Assembly: GCA_963281155.1 (NCBI GenBank)
Contig: CAUJLY010000003.1
Location: 5,518,001 to 5,582,000 of the forward strand
Direction: 5' to 3'
Source: Rhabditophanes sp. KR3021
Lineage: Eukaryota > Nematoda > Chromadorea > Rhabditida > Alloionematidae
DNA: 64,000 bases
Position numbers and translations under genes: made by a program. How positions within the stretch are numbered: position 1 is the stretch's first letter; each line of letters starts with the position of its first letter. The notes under the pieces were generated by a model. The model worked only from the letters and a program-made list of their open reading frames with translations. It had not been told where the DNA came from and ran no database searches. This document shows, in pieces, positions 38,501 through 47,921 of this stretch.

Positions 38501-40192
38501 GACGGTGAGTTAATTATGCAATTATTTTTAATCTAAAAAACGCAAATTATCAAGACATACAAAATAGATTAATACTTCAGATCATATTCTTCGCATTCAT
38601 GCAACAACAAGTCTTTTAAAACTTAATCAGCGACTTCAGTTAGTTTAAGTTATATTGTTACTAAATGTATAGTTTCGGATTTTTCTCTAAAATATGACAC
38701 ATAAATAGCTTGTGTTAAGATTTTAAGTAAAAGTTTTAATGAAAAGTTGGCAGGCAGTTTAATTTGACTTTAAATTTCATAGTATTAGTAAATAGATTGA
38801 AGTAAACAATCGACTTTTAAAAGTACAAGCCTTAAAATATTGTTGGTACCTAATCTAGTATGAACGGCGTAAACATTTAAAAACATTAAATTCATTAATT
38901 AAAAAACAACAAATTTATCTGTCATTTTATTATTTATTGATATAGGGAGACATAGAAAATCTATTGCTAAAGAACTTGTTTATGCACCTTCAAGTATTAC
39001 TGTTGATGAAGGCAAAGACAATAGACTATACTGGGCTGATCCTAAGTATCACAAAATTGACTCTTGCCTACCAGATGGAAAGGACCGCAAAACAATAGTT
39101 AAAGACAGAAAAACTCCATTCACAGTAGATGTCTTTGAAAATCATCTATACTGGGGGTCAAAAGAAACTAAAACTTTATATGTTCAAGACAAATTTGGAC
39201 GTGGACGAGTTTATATTTTGGCATCTAATCTACCTGATATGCATGCTGTTCGTGTTCAGCATAAATTTGCCAGAGATACCAGTCGTGTGGAAGGAGGTTG
39301 TAAGGATGCTGGATGTAGTCATTTGTGTATTACTTTGCCTAACAAAGGATTCCATTGCCTTTGTCCGGATAACACAGATATGTCTGATGAAAAATCGTGC
39401 AGAGCTGCTAAGGTCGAAGAAATGTCTATGCCAAAACAATGTAAATGTGAAAATGGCGGCATTTGTCTTCTGAATGGGTATGGTTTATTCATTTATACAT
39501 TTAACTTTATTATTTAATTTAGTATGTGCGAATGTCCAAATGGCGCTGAAGGCGAATTCTGTCAAAAGAGTTCATCTGTTACTAGGCAACTAATTAGTAA
39601 ATTCAGCAACGGACCAGTAATTGGAATTATTTTGATGCTTCTACTCCTATTAATAATGGGTGGAGTTGCATTCTTAGCCGTCAACGCTTACCAAAAGAAG
39701 TGGCTTTTATTCAAGAAGAAGGAAGGCATAGATGCTTCTGTCTCATACAGCGGAAACGTCATTTCATTCAGTAACCCCGTCCTTGATAACAAACCGCCCG
39801 GAGAGCCACTTGAATATCACACGCCCACATTGAATGTTGTTTCTAATAGCGGAACATCCTCATCAACTACATTTGCTAATCCAGTATATGAACTTGAAAC
39901 AACAAATGATATCAACTTGCCATCGACTTCTTTTACAACAACACCAATAATTCCACCACCACCATCCAAGACTAAATTTGAAACCCACTTTGACGATGAC
40001 AACAAATTCGACAACACATTCATTGGGCCAATGACAGTTGAAAATCCTTTAAATTCACTTGCCTTGGAATCCATCGACATCTCTCCTAGAGGAAGTGACC
40101 CACTAAGCACTCCGCAAGTCCCCCCTAGACCAGCAAGTGGTCCTGAAAAAAACAGAACTCACGTAGTTCCCGACCAAATTTCAGATGTTTAA
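17558..40192 (+). CDS. LRP2: Megalin-type giant LDL-receptor-related protein (LRP2; C. elegans lrp-1-like)
   Basis: A giant endocytic receptor, reconstructed from 36 exons whose 14,412 nt stay in frame (4803 aa). The exons are 17558-17723, 18126-18308, 19508-19571, 19819-20312, 20698-20821, 20860-21617, 23128-23251, 23289-23542, 24005-25145, 25857-25894, 25936-26081, 26132-26273, 26315-26431, 26472-27180, 27226-27740, 27925-28322, 28365-28932, 28986-30020, 30215-30340, 30451-30709, 30757-31232, 31494-31577, 32277-32651, 32716-33456, 33538-33825, 33925-33958, 34057-34175, 34329-35157, 35206-36105, 36153-36281, 36327-36455, 36576-36731, 36865-37190, 37232-38504, 38946-39477 and 39533-40192. After a signal peptide, LDLa clusters of 6, 8, 10 and 11 repeats (about residues 56-344, 1080-1430, 2817-3263, 3669-4127) alternate with EGF modules and YWTD propellers. 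The 8-10-11 order with a large first cluster is that of LRP2, not LRP1. A membrane segment near 4612-4637 precedes a tail of about 165 aa with NPVL, NPVY and proline-rich motifs for adaptor binding. Introns 9 and 15 are GC-AG. Six introns hold antisense relics. In C. elegans this receptor serves sterol uptake and moulting. Confidence 0.94.
18540..19290 (-). pseudogene. Intronic zinc-finger-family relic, copy B (LRP2 intron 2)
   Basis: On the minus strand a CxxC block ([16 protein letters not shown]) is followed, through frame changes, by [18 protein letters not shown] at about 18.65-18.72 kb. Copy E at 23.7 kb has [18 protein letters not shown] and copy J in DECR1 has VKLPVSSKEIAEDLEFI. Stops interrupt the sequence. 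It is antisense to LRP2 and fills much of a 1.2-kb intron. Confidence 0.7.
19747..19816 (+). repeat. AT-rich tandem repeat next to a splice acceptor
   Basis: Three to four tandem units of about 18-20 nt read like CAACTATTAAAAATATAAA and end directly at the acceptor of LRP2 exon 4 (exon begins 19819). The acceptor TTCCAAG is weak compared with its neighbours, so the repeat may have spread into the polypyrimidine tract. Confidence 0.75.
20395..20600 (-). pseudogene. Intronic zinc-finger-family relic, copy C (LRP2 intron 4), C-terminal piece
   Basis: The minus strand reads [17 protein letters not shown] followed by [10 protein letters not shown]. Copy J on the plus strand in the DECR1 intron reads [16 protein letters not shown] then AKKLSIPNFN, and copy E reads [17 protein letters not shown]. 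Only this C-terminal piece is recognisable. It lies antisense in a 385-nt LRP2 intron. Confidence 0.72.
21652..22560 (-). pseudogene. Intronic zinc-finger-family relic, copy D (LRP2 intron 6), the least decayed
   Basis: The minus strand gives two zinc-finger-like units: [20 protein letters not shown] with a second His (C-x2-C-x12-H-x4-H), and [20 protein letters not shown] with a final Cys. An all-alpha-looking block follows ([40 protein letters not shown]). After a frameshift near 22.0 kb comes a 120-aa tail with [17 protein letters not shown] and [16 protein letters not shown] see one internal stop (after KAFN) and one frameshift, so it is close to intact. Copy G matches the second finger, the middle block and the tail. 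The host is LRP2 and the copy is antisense. Confidence 0.8.
23640..23945 (-). pseudogene. Intronic zinc-finger-family relic, copy E (LRP2 intron 8)
   Basis: An 83-codon minus-strand frame contains [19 protein letters not shown] shift to the next frame continues as [20 protein letters not shown], matching copy C. The two conserved blocks thus occur in the same order as in copy J. It occupies most of a 462-nt LRP2 intron, antisense. Confidence 0.75.
25185..25800 (-). pseudogene. Intronic zinc-finger-family relic, copy F (LRP2 intron 9)
   Basis: The minus strand encodes [50 protein letters not shown] and [16 protein letters not shown], interrupted by several stops and frame changes. Copy A in the OSER1-like gene is its close relative. 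It fills the 711-nt GC-AG intron 9 of LRP2, antisense. Confidence 0.78.
27741..27924 (+). repeat. LRP2 intron 15, similar to intron 34
   Basis: This 184-nt GC-AG intron shares two blocks with LRP2 intron 34. Near its start both have GACA(C/T)AC(G/A)AAA followed by ATTAATACTT(T/C)AGATC. Near its end both have ATGAA(A/C)GGCGT and a common ATTTATC(C/T)GTCATTTTATTA. Both introns interrupt a propeller module right after an MDG motif. Confidence 0.7.
31618..32240 (-). pseudogene. Intronic zinc-finger-family relic, copy G (LRP2 intron 22)
   Basis: The minus strand retains the second finger's DHYQERGC end, then [16 protein letters not shown] matching copy D's [17 protein letters not shown]. After frame changes it has [17 protein letters not shown] and [14 protein letters not shown]. 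Several stops show decay beyond copy D. It lies antisense within a 699-nt LRP2 intron. Confidence 0.8.
38505..38945 (+). repeat. LRP2 intron 34, similar to intron 15
   Basis: This 441-nt intron carries the two blocks shared with intron 15 (27741-27924) at its two ends. The roughly 250 nt between them have no counterpart in intron 15. That middle includes ATATGACACATAAATAGCTT, close to a phrase in SRC intron 3 near 52.10 kb (AAATGACACGTAAATAGCTT). Confidence 0.65.
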
Positions 40193-40574
40193 AGAATAGC
40201 CATATTTATTTTTAAACTTGTCATAAATTTCTAATAATATTATAATATTAAGTAAGTATATGTTTATGTTTTTATGCGTGTATCTATGATTGTTTTTACT
40301 ATTTTACAATAAAAATATTATATAAAAGTGTTGAATGCAAGATATCATTTATATATTTCATAGTAACACGTGTTGAGGAAGGGGCATTTATATTATGTTA
40401 TTCTATTAATGTATATAACCCTGTAATATCGAAATAAAGTTAGTTTATCAAAAACCGTTCGTATAAAATAGTTCAAGTTACAAAAAGTTATAAATACATA
40501 TTACACATTCATTTATTGAATAGTTGCTTTTAATATTTGAGAAAATGTCAATGTATATTTGTGTATTGTTTTTC

Positions 40575-42239
40575 CTATTTCTTATTTTTGTCGATTTTGG
40601 TTCTGACTGCATCCCACTGTTCATTAGGAATTTTGTGGCAAACTGCTCCAAAAGCACTAGGATGGTTGAAGTATTGTTGACCCCCATCGAAGTCGATCAC
40701 GCTCCCGTTCATCCAACTATATACAAAATATTAGAAAAATAATTTAAATGCAAAATGGACATACCTGGCATAATCAGAAGTGACGTAAGAGGCAAGATTG
40801 GCGACTTCCTGCAAGTCACCAACACGACCAACAGGAATATGCTTGCTAACTAATTTAATAGTTTCTTCCATCGTCATATTTGACAAGTTTCCAAAAGCCC
40901 CTTTAGTAGGAATTGGACCCGGCGCGATGACATTGAATCTCATATGGTGTTTAGCCCATTCGGTTGCCAAAGATCTAGCCAAACTTTCAACTCCATTCTT
41001 AGCGGCTCCACTAAAAGCAACCAATTCAATAATCGATGTGTTTAAATATATATTAAATAGATTTTTTATCAATCTATTCGTTTGAATTTTAATGTTAACT
41101 AAACGCTATTTAGTTTCAAGTAACATATGTGTAATCTCTACTGGGTCCCATCCTTACAAAGACTATTTGTAACCTATTATTTAAACGATATAACAATGAG
41201 GTAGTAATAAACGTGGGCACCTAAAGTATGATCACAATAATAAAAGACGTTATCCTACGTATAACAACAATTCAACGGTCTATTCGACAGAACGGAGAAT
41301 AGAATGGATCAAGTTTAGAAAGCTGGATTAAAGATGTTCGTTGTCAAGCTGCCCGTTAGTTCTAAAGAAATTGCTGAAGACCTTGAGTTTATTTGTATGG
41401 AAAATACAAATGCAAATCACCAACTGTGATCATGGTAAGTGTTCCATGAAAGAAACCTACCTCTCAATTCAGTGAATGCCTGTGCAATAGGAGCCATCTT
41501 AGCTAGAATGGCCTTTAACGCAAAAAAATTGTCGATACCAAATTTTAATTCTTTGTCTTTTCATATTTTTCCATCGTTCATTTTACCATAAACTTTTTTA
41601 ATTTTGTTTGATGACTTACCTAAAATAAAAAAAATTAGTTAAGATTTAAAAGGAAATCGATACCTAGGGACAACGAATTCAGCACTATTTCTGCAGTAAG
41701 GAGTAGAAATGTACAAGAATGAACATCCAATATTTCCATCAGCAATGACTCTCTTCCCGATAGCTGTAGTTACATTAGCGGATCCCAAGAGAACAATTTC
41801 AACGACTGTCTTAAAGGCATTTTGACTGAGACGTTCAGTTGGAGAAATGAAGTTGCCGGCGGCATTGTTCAAACAAACATTCGGGATTTTTCCAAATCGT
41901 TCTTGGATCTTGTCGATGCAAGATTCTATTGATTCTTGATCTCTAACATCCATTTGAATTGGCAACACTTTTCTGCCACTTTCTTTTTCAATTTCCTCAG
42001 ATGTGGCCTTGAGAACATCTAGTCTACGTGCTGCAATTACCACATCTCCCCCTAGCATAGAGTAGGTTCTGGCAATAGCTTTTCCAATACCTGAGCATTA
42101 ATGATTTGTAAGCAAATTTAAAATAATTCATACCTGTTCCGCCACCCGTAACCAAACACACTTTTCCGGCATAGGAGTCCTTTGGCAAAGCCAAGGTCTT
42201 CAAAACAGGAAAATACTTAGCTCCATGTTTGCATGCCAT
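40575..42239 (-). CDS. DECR1: 2,4-dienoyl-CoA reductase
   Basis: An NADPH-dependent short-chain dehydrogenase that reduces 2,4-dienoyl-CoA during beta-oxidation of polyunsaturated fatty acids. Four exons (42134-42239, 41664-42090, 40765-41010, 40575-40716) join in frame to 306 aa, the usual family length. Visible signatures are FPVLKTLALPKDSYAGKV, the nucleotide-binding GGGTGIGKA, AARRLDVLKATSEEI, DVRDQESIE, LNNAAGNFISPTERLS and APGPIPTKGAFG. The catalytic Tyr in STPYCRN lies 15 residues before the Lys in SGAAKNG, the spacing of DECR1. No clear mitochondrial presequence is seen. The last residues (KIDKNKK) do not form a canonical peroxisomal signal, so location is open. It converges on LRP2, and intron 3 (41011-41663) carries relic copy J. 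Confidence 0.92.
41300..41600 (+). pseudogene. Intronic zinc-finger-family relic, copy J (DECR1 intron 3)
   Basis: On the plus strand VKLPVSSKEIAEDLEFI is followed after a frame change by [16 protein letters not shown] and AKKLSIPNFN. These match copies B and E for the first block, and C and E for the second. The host is on the minus strand, so this copy is again antisense even though it faces the opposite way from all other copies. Confidence 0.75.
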
Positions 42240-42550
42240 CTTCTAAAATGAGAATAAAAACAATGAATAAGTAAGTATCTCGAATAATAACAGCATCAAA
42301 CTGCTATCTTTGAATACAAACTACAACAATAATATAACTAAAGATTATAAAAGACTATAATCATTTGATTGATTGAACGAAAGAGTCATATGATTTCAAA
42401 TTAGTTCGGTAAAAATCAAATTTTGTTGTTGTTTTTTGTTAAAGATGGTCTTGAAGCTTAGACCACCTATAATTTTGGAAGGGTATGTACGGAATTGGAT
42501 ACTAATAAATAGCATCTACTTTATTTTTGTTTGTAAATATATTTGCTGTG

Positions 42551-43941
42551 ATGAGTAGCTCTCATTCTTCTGTTAAGGCTGACTCTGAGGAACCAATTGA
42601 TATTCTGACGGTGGATAATGAGAATGTGCCTTCTGCTATAAACATTACTAGTAATATAAATAATTCAGTTTCTAGTAATCGGCAACAAAATAACAGTTTA
42701 ATTCAGTTGGAGGAAGATATTAATTCTAGTCGCGGTGATAATGATACTTCCGGGCGAAGCGAAGATAGTTCATCGCAATCTGGGATAAGTGAAGATAATG
42801 GAGAGCATTCCAAATTGTCTTGTGATGAGTCATCTGATTCAGATGAGTCTGTTGACCAAAAAGGAGATAATTCGGATTTACAAGGTCCTTCCAAAATAAT
42901 TCAAGAGCTAAATGCTCCTTCTAGTTGTTCTCGCTTTAACTCTCAATCTGTAGAAGGAAGTCCAAAAGAATCTTCGTCAGATTCTAGTTCCTCTGAGGAA
43001 GGTGAATCTCGTGTGCATTCCGATTTTAAATTAATCAGAAGAAGTGAGGAGAAAATGCAGACAGATGCTGATGACGAATCGGATGAATCTGTTGAGGATG
43101 AAGAAGACGAGGAAGATGAGGAATCTGAACAAGAATTAAAAAGTCAAGTTATTGAAGATCTCACAAAAGAAGAAGCTAATGATGAGGATGCAGAGTTGAT
43201 TTCTTATTTTGAAGTAGACGATGATAATCAGGAAGATCAAGAGGATGAAGAAGGAAGCGATGAGGAAGAAGAGACCGAATATGAAAATCAAGATAACGAG
43301 GAAAATCAGGAAGAAAACATGGAGGATGAAGAGGAATGTGAGGACGAAGAAGAGGAGGAACGAATCGCGAAAGCTCCGGGACCCAGTCGTCAGCCACTTT
43401 CTTGCAAAAGAACTCAAGAGTATAGATCTCATGCTCCGACAACTTCTAAAAAATTAAAACCTAATGTGGAGGAAAAGCTAACTACTATTGTTAAACGAAA
43501 ATTTACTTCAGATGTTTTGCAAGTAGGTGAGTAATTGAATTGCATAAACTTTGTTATTATCAAGTATTTGTAGGCGACGTCGTCTCATATTATAGTGTCC
43601 CAAGAGAAATAACATTCTATGCAGTTCTAACATCCATAATGGATGGCACAGATCAAAAGGGAAAACGATGTCGTGTAGCTTGGATGATTCCAAACGAATA
43701 TAAAGAGGTCAGACTAGATTTTGTACTAGACGACTGGAAAATACTGCCTCCTCACGACGATTTACTTTATCTAGAACAATTTAATTTTGTCAAAAGATTG
43801 CCTGATCACAAGAAAGTATTTTATCTAAGGCACGATGCTGAAAGAATTAGGCAGGAGTATTCTAATCTTCCTAATCATGACTTTGATAATACAATATTTC
43901 ACCAACTTAGGGAGGTGCCGAAAAAAGATGAAGAAGACTAA
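42551..43941 (+). CDS. Highly acidic, Ser/Glu-rich protein with a conserved-looking C-terminal domain (unknown, possibly chromatin-related)
   Basis: Two exons (42551-43526, 43574-43941) join in frame to 447 aa. Residues 1-290 are disordered, first Ser/Asp-rich and then with long Glu/Asp runs. A basic patch with KKLKPNVEEK follows, like a nuclear signal. The last 120 residues look folded: GDVVSYYSVPREITFYAVL, RVAWMIPNEYKEVRLDFVL, DDWKILPPHDDL and NFVKRLPDH. The strand-rich layout recalls BAH or Tudor-like readers, but I cannot confirm it. The stop lies 128 nt before BLOC1S1, suggesting shared transcription. An ATG at 42445 opens a short overlapping upstream frame of unknown relevance. Confidence 0.7.
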
Positions 43942-44054
43942 TATCACTATTTGATTGTAAATAATAAATTTCGCTTGAGAACTATGTTCGTAGTATGTCT
44001 TTCAATTGACTGAAATATCTAAACTAACTAATTATAATCTATAAATTTATTTTC

Positions 44055-44066
44055 ATTATTATTCAG
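44055..44066 (+). promoter_or_regulatory. Probable trans-splice acceptor for BLOC1S1
   Basis: A T-rich tract ends in TTATTATTCAG three nucleotides before the BLOC1S1 ATG. No upstream exon is needed, and a polyadenylation-like AATAAA lies about 100 nt upstream. This is the arrangement of a downstream gene in a nematode operon (SL2-type trans-splicing). Whether a spliced leader is really used is inference. Confidence 0.5.
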
Positions 44067-44069
44067 ACA

Positions 44070-44441
44070 ATGCTTGCCAAGTTAGCAGCAGAACATTATG
44101 CCAACAAAAATGTAATAAGAGAAATGCAAGAAAAAAAGAAAAATGAAGCTATCGTAAGCGCGCATGTTTTTTCCGATCAAATGGTTCATCACCTAAATGC
44201 CCGTGTCTCACATGCTTATTTAAATCAAAAGAAAATAGACGTTGAAACCAAAAAGTTGGTCTCAAAATGTATCGTTGCCCAAAGACAAGCTGAAAACTGG
44301 ATTAAATTGACTGAAAACTTCAATAATGTCCTCAAAAAATTAGGAGACGTAGAAAGTTGGGTTTCTACAATTGACAACGACCTTAACATCGTCCGCAACA
44401 CCTTGAAAACCGTCCATGAAGGTAAACAGCCTACACAATGA
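44070..44441 (+). CDS. BLOC1S1: BLOC-1 subunit 1 (BLOS1/GCN5L1)
   Basis: A small helical subunit of BLOC-1 and BORC, acting in lysosome-related organelle biogenesis and lysosome positioning. The family is also linked to protein acetylation. The intron-less 123-aa frame has the family length and pattern: MLAKLAAEHYANKN, REMQEKKKNEAIVSA, HAYLNQKKIDVE, ENFNNVLKKLGDVESW and a final IVRNTLKTVHEG. It is entirely coiled-coil-like. It follows the acidic-protein gene by 128 nt on the same strand and converges with PYM1, whose stop is 74 nt away. Confidence 0.93.
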   Translation: MLAKLAAEHYANKNVIREMQEKKKNEAIVSAHVFSDQMVHHLNARVSHAYLNQKKIDVETKKLVSKCIVAQRQAENWIKLTENFNNVLKKLGDVESWVSTIDNDLNIVRNTLKTVHEGKQPTQ

Positions 44442-44515
44442 TCTCAAACACCATTTAATAAAATATTACATTTATTTAGAAAAGATAAAATAAATAAAGA
44501 AAACTTCACGTCATT

Positions 44516-45134
44516 TTATAACTTTTCTATCTTATCAAGCAATTCAGAAACTTGCAACTCAAGGATCGGTCTTCTTTTAATTTTTTCAAGTTGATTTGGT
44601 TGAGGTATAAGAAGTCCTTTGTCTATTTTTGTCCTAAAATATGCATATATTTATTTGTGATCATAAAATTATCTAACTTACAACTAATTGTTGAATGTCT
44701 TCTATTTTCCTTCTAATACTAAACAATTGTTTTTCGTATTGGTCCCGAACTGTGATACAAGCATTTGGTTTGTCTATGAATGCTACTGGGATTTGAGGCC
44801 CAATCATCATTTCTTCATTTATTAATGGTTTTGGTACAAAAACAGGGGCACCAAAATTAGCGCCATAAACTGTTTTTTGGGCTGAGTAGTAGGTTCTGTT
44901 AGGAGTTGGGGTTGGGATTGAGGTAGATGGCAGACCGGTCTTGTTAAGCCTAGCTTTAATGTCATATTTTGGTTGTTCATCCTAAATAAATAATTACCAG
45001 CTAAATAAAATTAGTCCTACCTGAGGGATATAACCATCTTTTACCTTCCTAGCCTTTCTCCAAGTCCCATCAGCTCTTCTCGTAGCAGGAATAAAAGTTT
45101 CCCCTTCCTTATTCTTAATACGAACATCACCCAT
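44516..45134 (-). CDS. PYM1: PYM1 (partner of Y14 and Mago), with apparent 1-nt insertion in last exon
   Basis: PYM binds the Mago-Y14 core of exon-junction complexes and disassembles them in the cytoplasm during translation. Three exons (45021-45134, 44682-44981, 44516-44633), with a 39-nt first intron, encode about 176 aa. The N-terminal Mago-binding motif is clear ([25 protein letters not shown]). The C-terminal helix has [15 protein letters not shown], then [17 protein letters not shown] and [10 protein letters not shown]. Joining exons 2 and 3 keeps this frame only if one A of the five at 44626-44630 is removed. As written, the frame would end early after unrelated residues. The exon sum (532 nt) is one over a multiple of three. 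A homopolymer error in the assembly is the simplest reading. Confidence 0.88.
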
Positions 45135-45575
45135 ATTCAATAAACAAAAACTAAAAAAGATGAAATAAAAAGATGATTCAAATAGAACACTCTAATGGTC
45201 TAATTTGTCTTATTTTACGATATAGTAAATAATGTCAAACAAAGTAGTTCAGACGAAACTTGTTAAATAGCCTTACTGAATTTAATAATTAGGTTACCGA
45301 ATTTCATGTGACTTAATTGATCAATAACTATTTGAGGGATGAGGTTGGAGAAGGAGCGTTTAATTTGGTGTAGGAACAACTAACTAATAATGATTAATTC
45401 ATTTATTTTGTGTTTACTTAAAAAGTCAATTTATGTTTTCTTACGATTAGAAGTGTTGTATGATCACGATTGGTCTTGACTTGAAATTAGATGGTTAGGC
45501 GTGGAATAAAGAGTATCCATTAGCTTGAATATTCTTTTTATTTGACGTAGAAGTTTAGTGTATTCTAAGGTTATC

Positions 45576-47139
45576 ATGGAGTCTTTGTTAGAGTTGCAGA
45601 GACATCGCTTGGAGGAAAGAGAAAGACTCGAGAAGGCGTATTGCGACGAGGCATTGGCTGATCTTAAATCGGTATGTTTTGATAAACTGTAAGCCTTCAT
45701 TCATTTATAATTTTAGCACAAAGCTATTCTTAATTCAGAGCATAAAAGACGTCAGTACATTGAAAGGTACATTGGTCTTACTAAGAATATTCACGACCTA
45801 ATTGATGACACTGAGGGGAAATTAGAGCATGAGAAAGCCGCTATGGGTGGTCAAAATCCATTTACTGAATTTTATCGTCAGCTGAAGGAATTAAAAGACT
45901 ACTACAAGCCTAGTGCCGACGAAGTCGGGCCTTCTCTAACAGTAGAATTCCAAAAGGCTACTGAAGAAATCGGAAACGATGGTAATATGATTGAATTCAC
46001 GGATGAAGAAGGATATGGAAAGTATTTAGATTTAGCAATGCTTCAATTAAAGTATCTAAACCTTAAAAAAGTCGAGGTAAGCTCAATCCATTTATTATAA
46101 ATAAAAATGATTTCAGAAATGCGATTATTTGGAATACCTTAATATGTTTTCTCAATTTGATAAAATCAGTGGGGAGACAAAGAAAAGCGGGGCCTATAAA
46201 GAGTACTTGGTTGAACTGTCAAAATACCTGACATCTTTTACTTCAAAAACAAAACCTTTGATTAACCTGACGACTCGATTAGAAGAATCTGATGTCAGAG
46301 CTAAAGAAGATTTTGACAATAGGCTAAATGTTACTGCTACTATGCCTCAGCAGATTGCTCCTTTGGATTTAAATGAATTTGGGTCAGTTGAGGAGCTTGT
46401 TGCTCTTGGAGGTAGTCGATTGAAGGGAGCTCTGCTGGCTTTGAAAATGAAGTGTGGAGGAACAGAGTTGGAGCGTGCTGAAAGGCTGTGGAAGACTAAG
46501 GGGCAGAATAGTGAAAATCTGCAAAATGGAAAGGATGACCAAAAAAATTCAAATGACAAGGCTACAAAAAACAAATTGTTAGTCCACCAGTTGGAACGGA
46601 GAATTCAATTAATAGCTGAAATCGTCAAAGAAAACATCGACCTTACCAAAGAAAATGTCCAACGAAAGCAGGCTCGAGGCTTTGAAGAAGAAGAAGAGGA
46701 AGATGTAGTTGATGATGCGGCCGTCGAAGAAGCTTTAGAGGAAGCAGAAAATGACGACGTTCCTGCCAATCCTAAGAACCTTCCACTCGGTTGGGATGGA
46801 AAGCCCATTCCGTACTGGTTGTACAAGCTTCATGGCCTCAATCTGCCTTATCCATGCGAAATTTGCGGAAATCATGTCTACAAAGGTCCTAAAAACTTTC
46901 AAAAGCACTTTACCGAATGGCGCCACTCACACGGCCTTCGTTGTCTTGGTATTCAAAACAGTGCACATTTTGTCAACATCACCAACGCCACCGACGCTAA
47001 AATGTTATGGGAAAAAATACAAGTTCAACAAAACTGCAACAAATGGAATGCAGAAGACAAAGAAGAATACGAAGATTCCGCAGGCAATGTCATCACCAAA
47101 AAGACATATGAGGATCTCAAAAGACAACGTTTATTATAA
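45576..47139 (+). CDS. SF3A3: Splicing factor 3A subunit 3 (SF3a60/Prp9)
   Basis: A core U2 snRNP component needed for spliceosome pre-assembly in the nucleus. Three exons (45576-45671, 45717-46076, 46117-47139) join in frame to 492 aa, close to the human 501. The N-terminus MESLLELQRHRLEERERLEK and the segment HEKAAMGGQNPFTEFYRQL are family hallmarks. A central coiled coil and an acidic stretch (EEEEEEDVVDDA) follow. Near the end is the matrin/U1C-type zinc finger, with CEICG, then HFTEWRHSHGLRCLGI. It closes in TYEDLKRQRLL. It is divergent from PYM1 (442 nt between ATGs). Its stop is 27 nt from the stop of the transthyretin-like gene. Confidence 0.97.
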
Positions 47140-47166
47140 ATTAACCATCTCTTTATTTGAATCCTT

Positions 47167-47709
47167 TTAATAAATTAATTTTTTTTCATTATCGAGTATC
47201 TTTGACACATACCCGACCAAGTTGGCCATAGATGCTCCGAGTATACGTGAACAAGACCGTCCTGCTTTGTGGTTACCATCTAACTCTATTGTTCCGAGAT
47301 AATAGGCCCTTGGCATATGCGTTTCCTCATCTTGTTCCTCATAATTGAAAAATGTAGATGGGAATGGGACATGTGCTACTTTATAGCAAATGTCATCCTC
47401 AGCCATGTTGCATTTATGGAATATTTTGATTTCCAAATCTAATTGAACATTCATAGATCCCATTTCACTAACTGTTGCATTCATAAAGAAGTTGCCGTCC
47501 AAATCGCTGGTCGTTCTGTCTTCAATATCATCCATTGCATACTTTTCCTTCTCCATAAGTAAAATTTCTATCTTCGGGGACGGTTTGAAATTGCATGTAA
47601 CACGACCTGCCACAATAACACGCTTGTCAATACCTCCTATCGCACAGATTATCTTGCTAAAGTTAAAAGCTAACAATGCAAGGCAAAGAATGTTCAGACT
47701 TGATTGCAT
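47167..47709 (-). CDS. Transthyretin-like secreted protein (nematode TTR family)
   Basis: A 180-aa intron-less frame with an N-terminal signal peptide (cleavage likely after about residue 23, near SKIICA). The body follows the nematode transthyretin-like pattern: VAGRVTCNFKPSP, IEILLMEKEK, TSDLDGNFFMNATVSE, and LDLEIKIFHKC with the partner Cys in CNMAEDDICYKV. It ends in a helical SRILGASMANLVGY. The family is expanded in nematodes, mostly secreted, with few known functions. One C. elegans member bridges apoptotic cells to engulfing cells. This is the strongest taxonomic marker in the window. Confidence 0.9.
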   Translation of the reverse strand: MQSSLNILCLALLAFNFSKIICAIGGIDKRVIVAGRVTCNFKPSPKIEILLMEKEKYAMDDIEDRTTSDLDGNFFMNATVSEMGSMNVQLDLEIKIFHKCNMAEDDICYKVAHVPFPSTFFNYEEQDEETHMPRAYYLGTIELDGNHKAGRSCSRILGASMANLVGYVSKILDNEKKLIY

Positions 47710-47921
47710 ATTTACTAATATTTGCTGGCTGGTATATTTTGTATGATAAGATTGGAAGTAAATAAAATTGGAGTGTAATATTTTAACATATTTTGCCTAC
47801 TCATTCATATTATATCACTTTGCGTTTATGCAAAATAATTTATGCGTTATGTAAAATAATTATTTCGTTTTGTTGCCCATTTGCAGTAAATAATCTCGTA
47901 GAACTACATTTTTTGACGGAA

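Noticed and set aside
17558..40192. Calling the giant receptor LRP1
   Set aside because: LRP1 has only two LDLa repeats in its first cluster; six are present here, so the layout is LRP2/megalin.
42445..42558. Short ORF beginning MVLKLRPPIILEG as a first exon of the acidic-protein gene
   Set aside because: No donor/acceptor pair joins it in frame to the downstream exon; it is at most an upstream ORF.
43015..43400. Long minus-strand ORFs opposite the acidic stretch, and similar shadows opposite SF3A3 and LRP2
   Set aside because: They mirror GAA/GAT-rich or cysteine-rich codons of the real genes and have no independent support.
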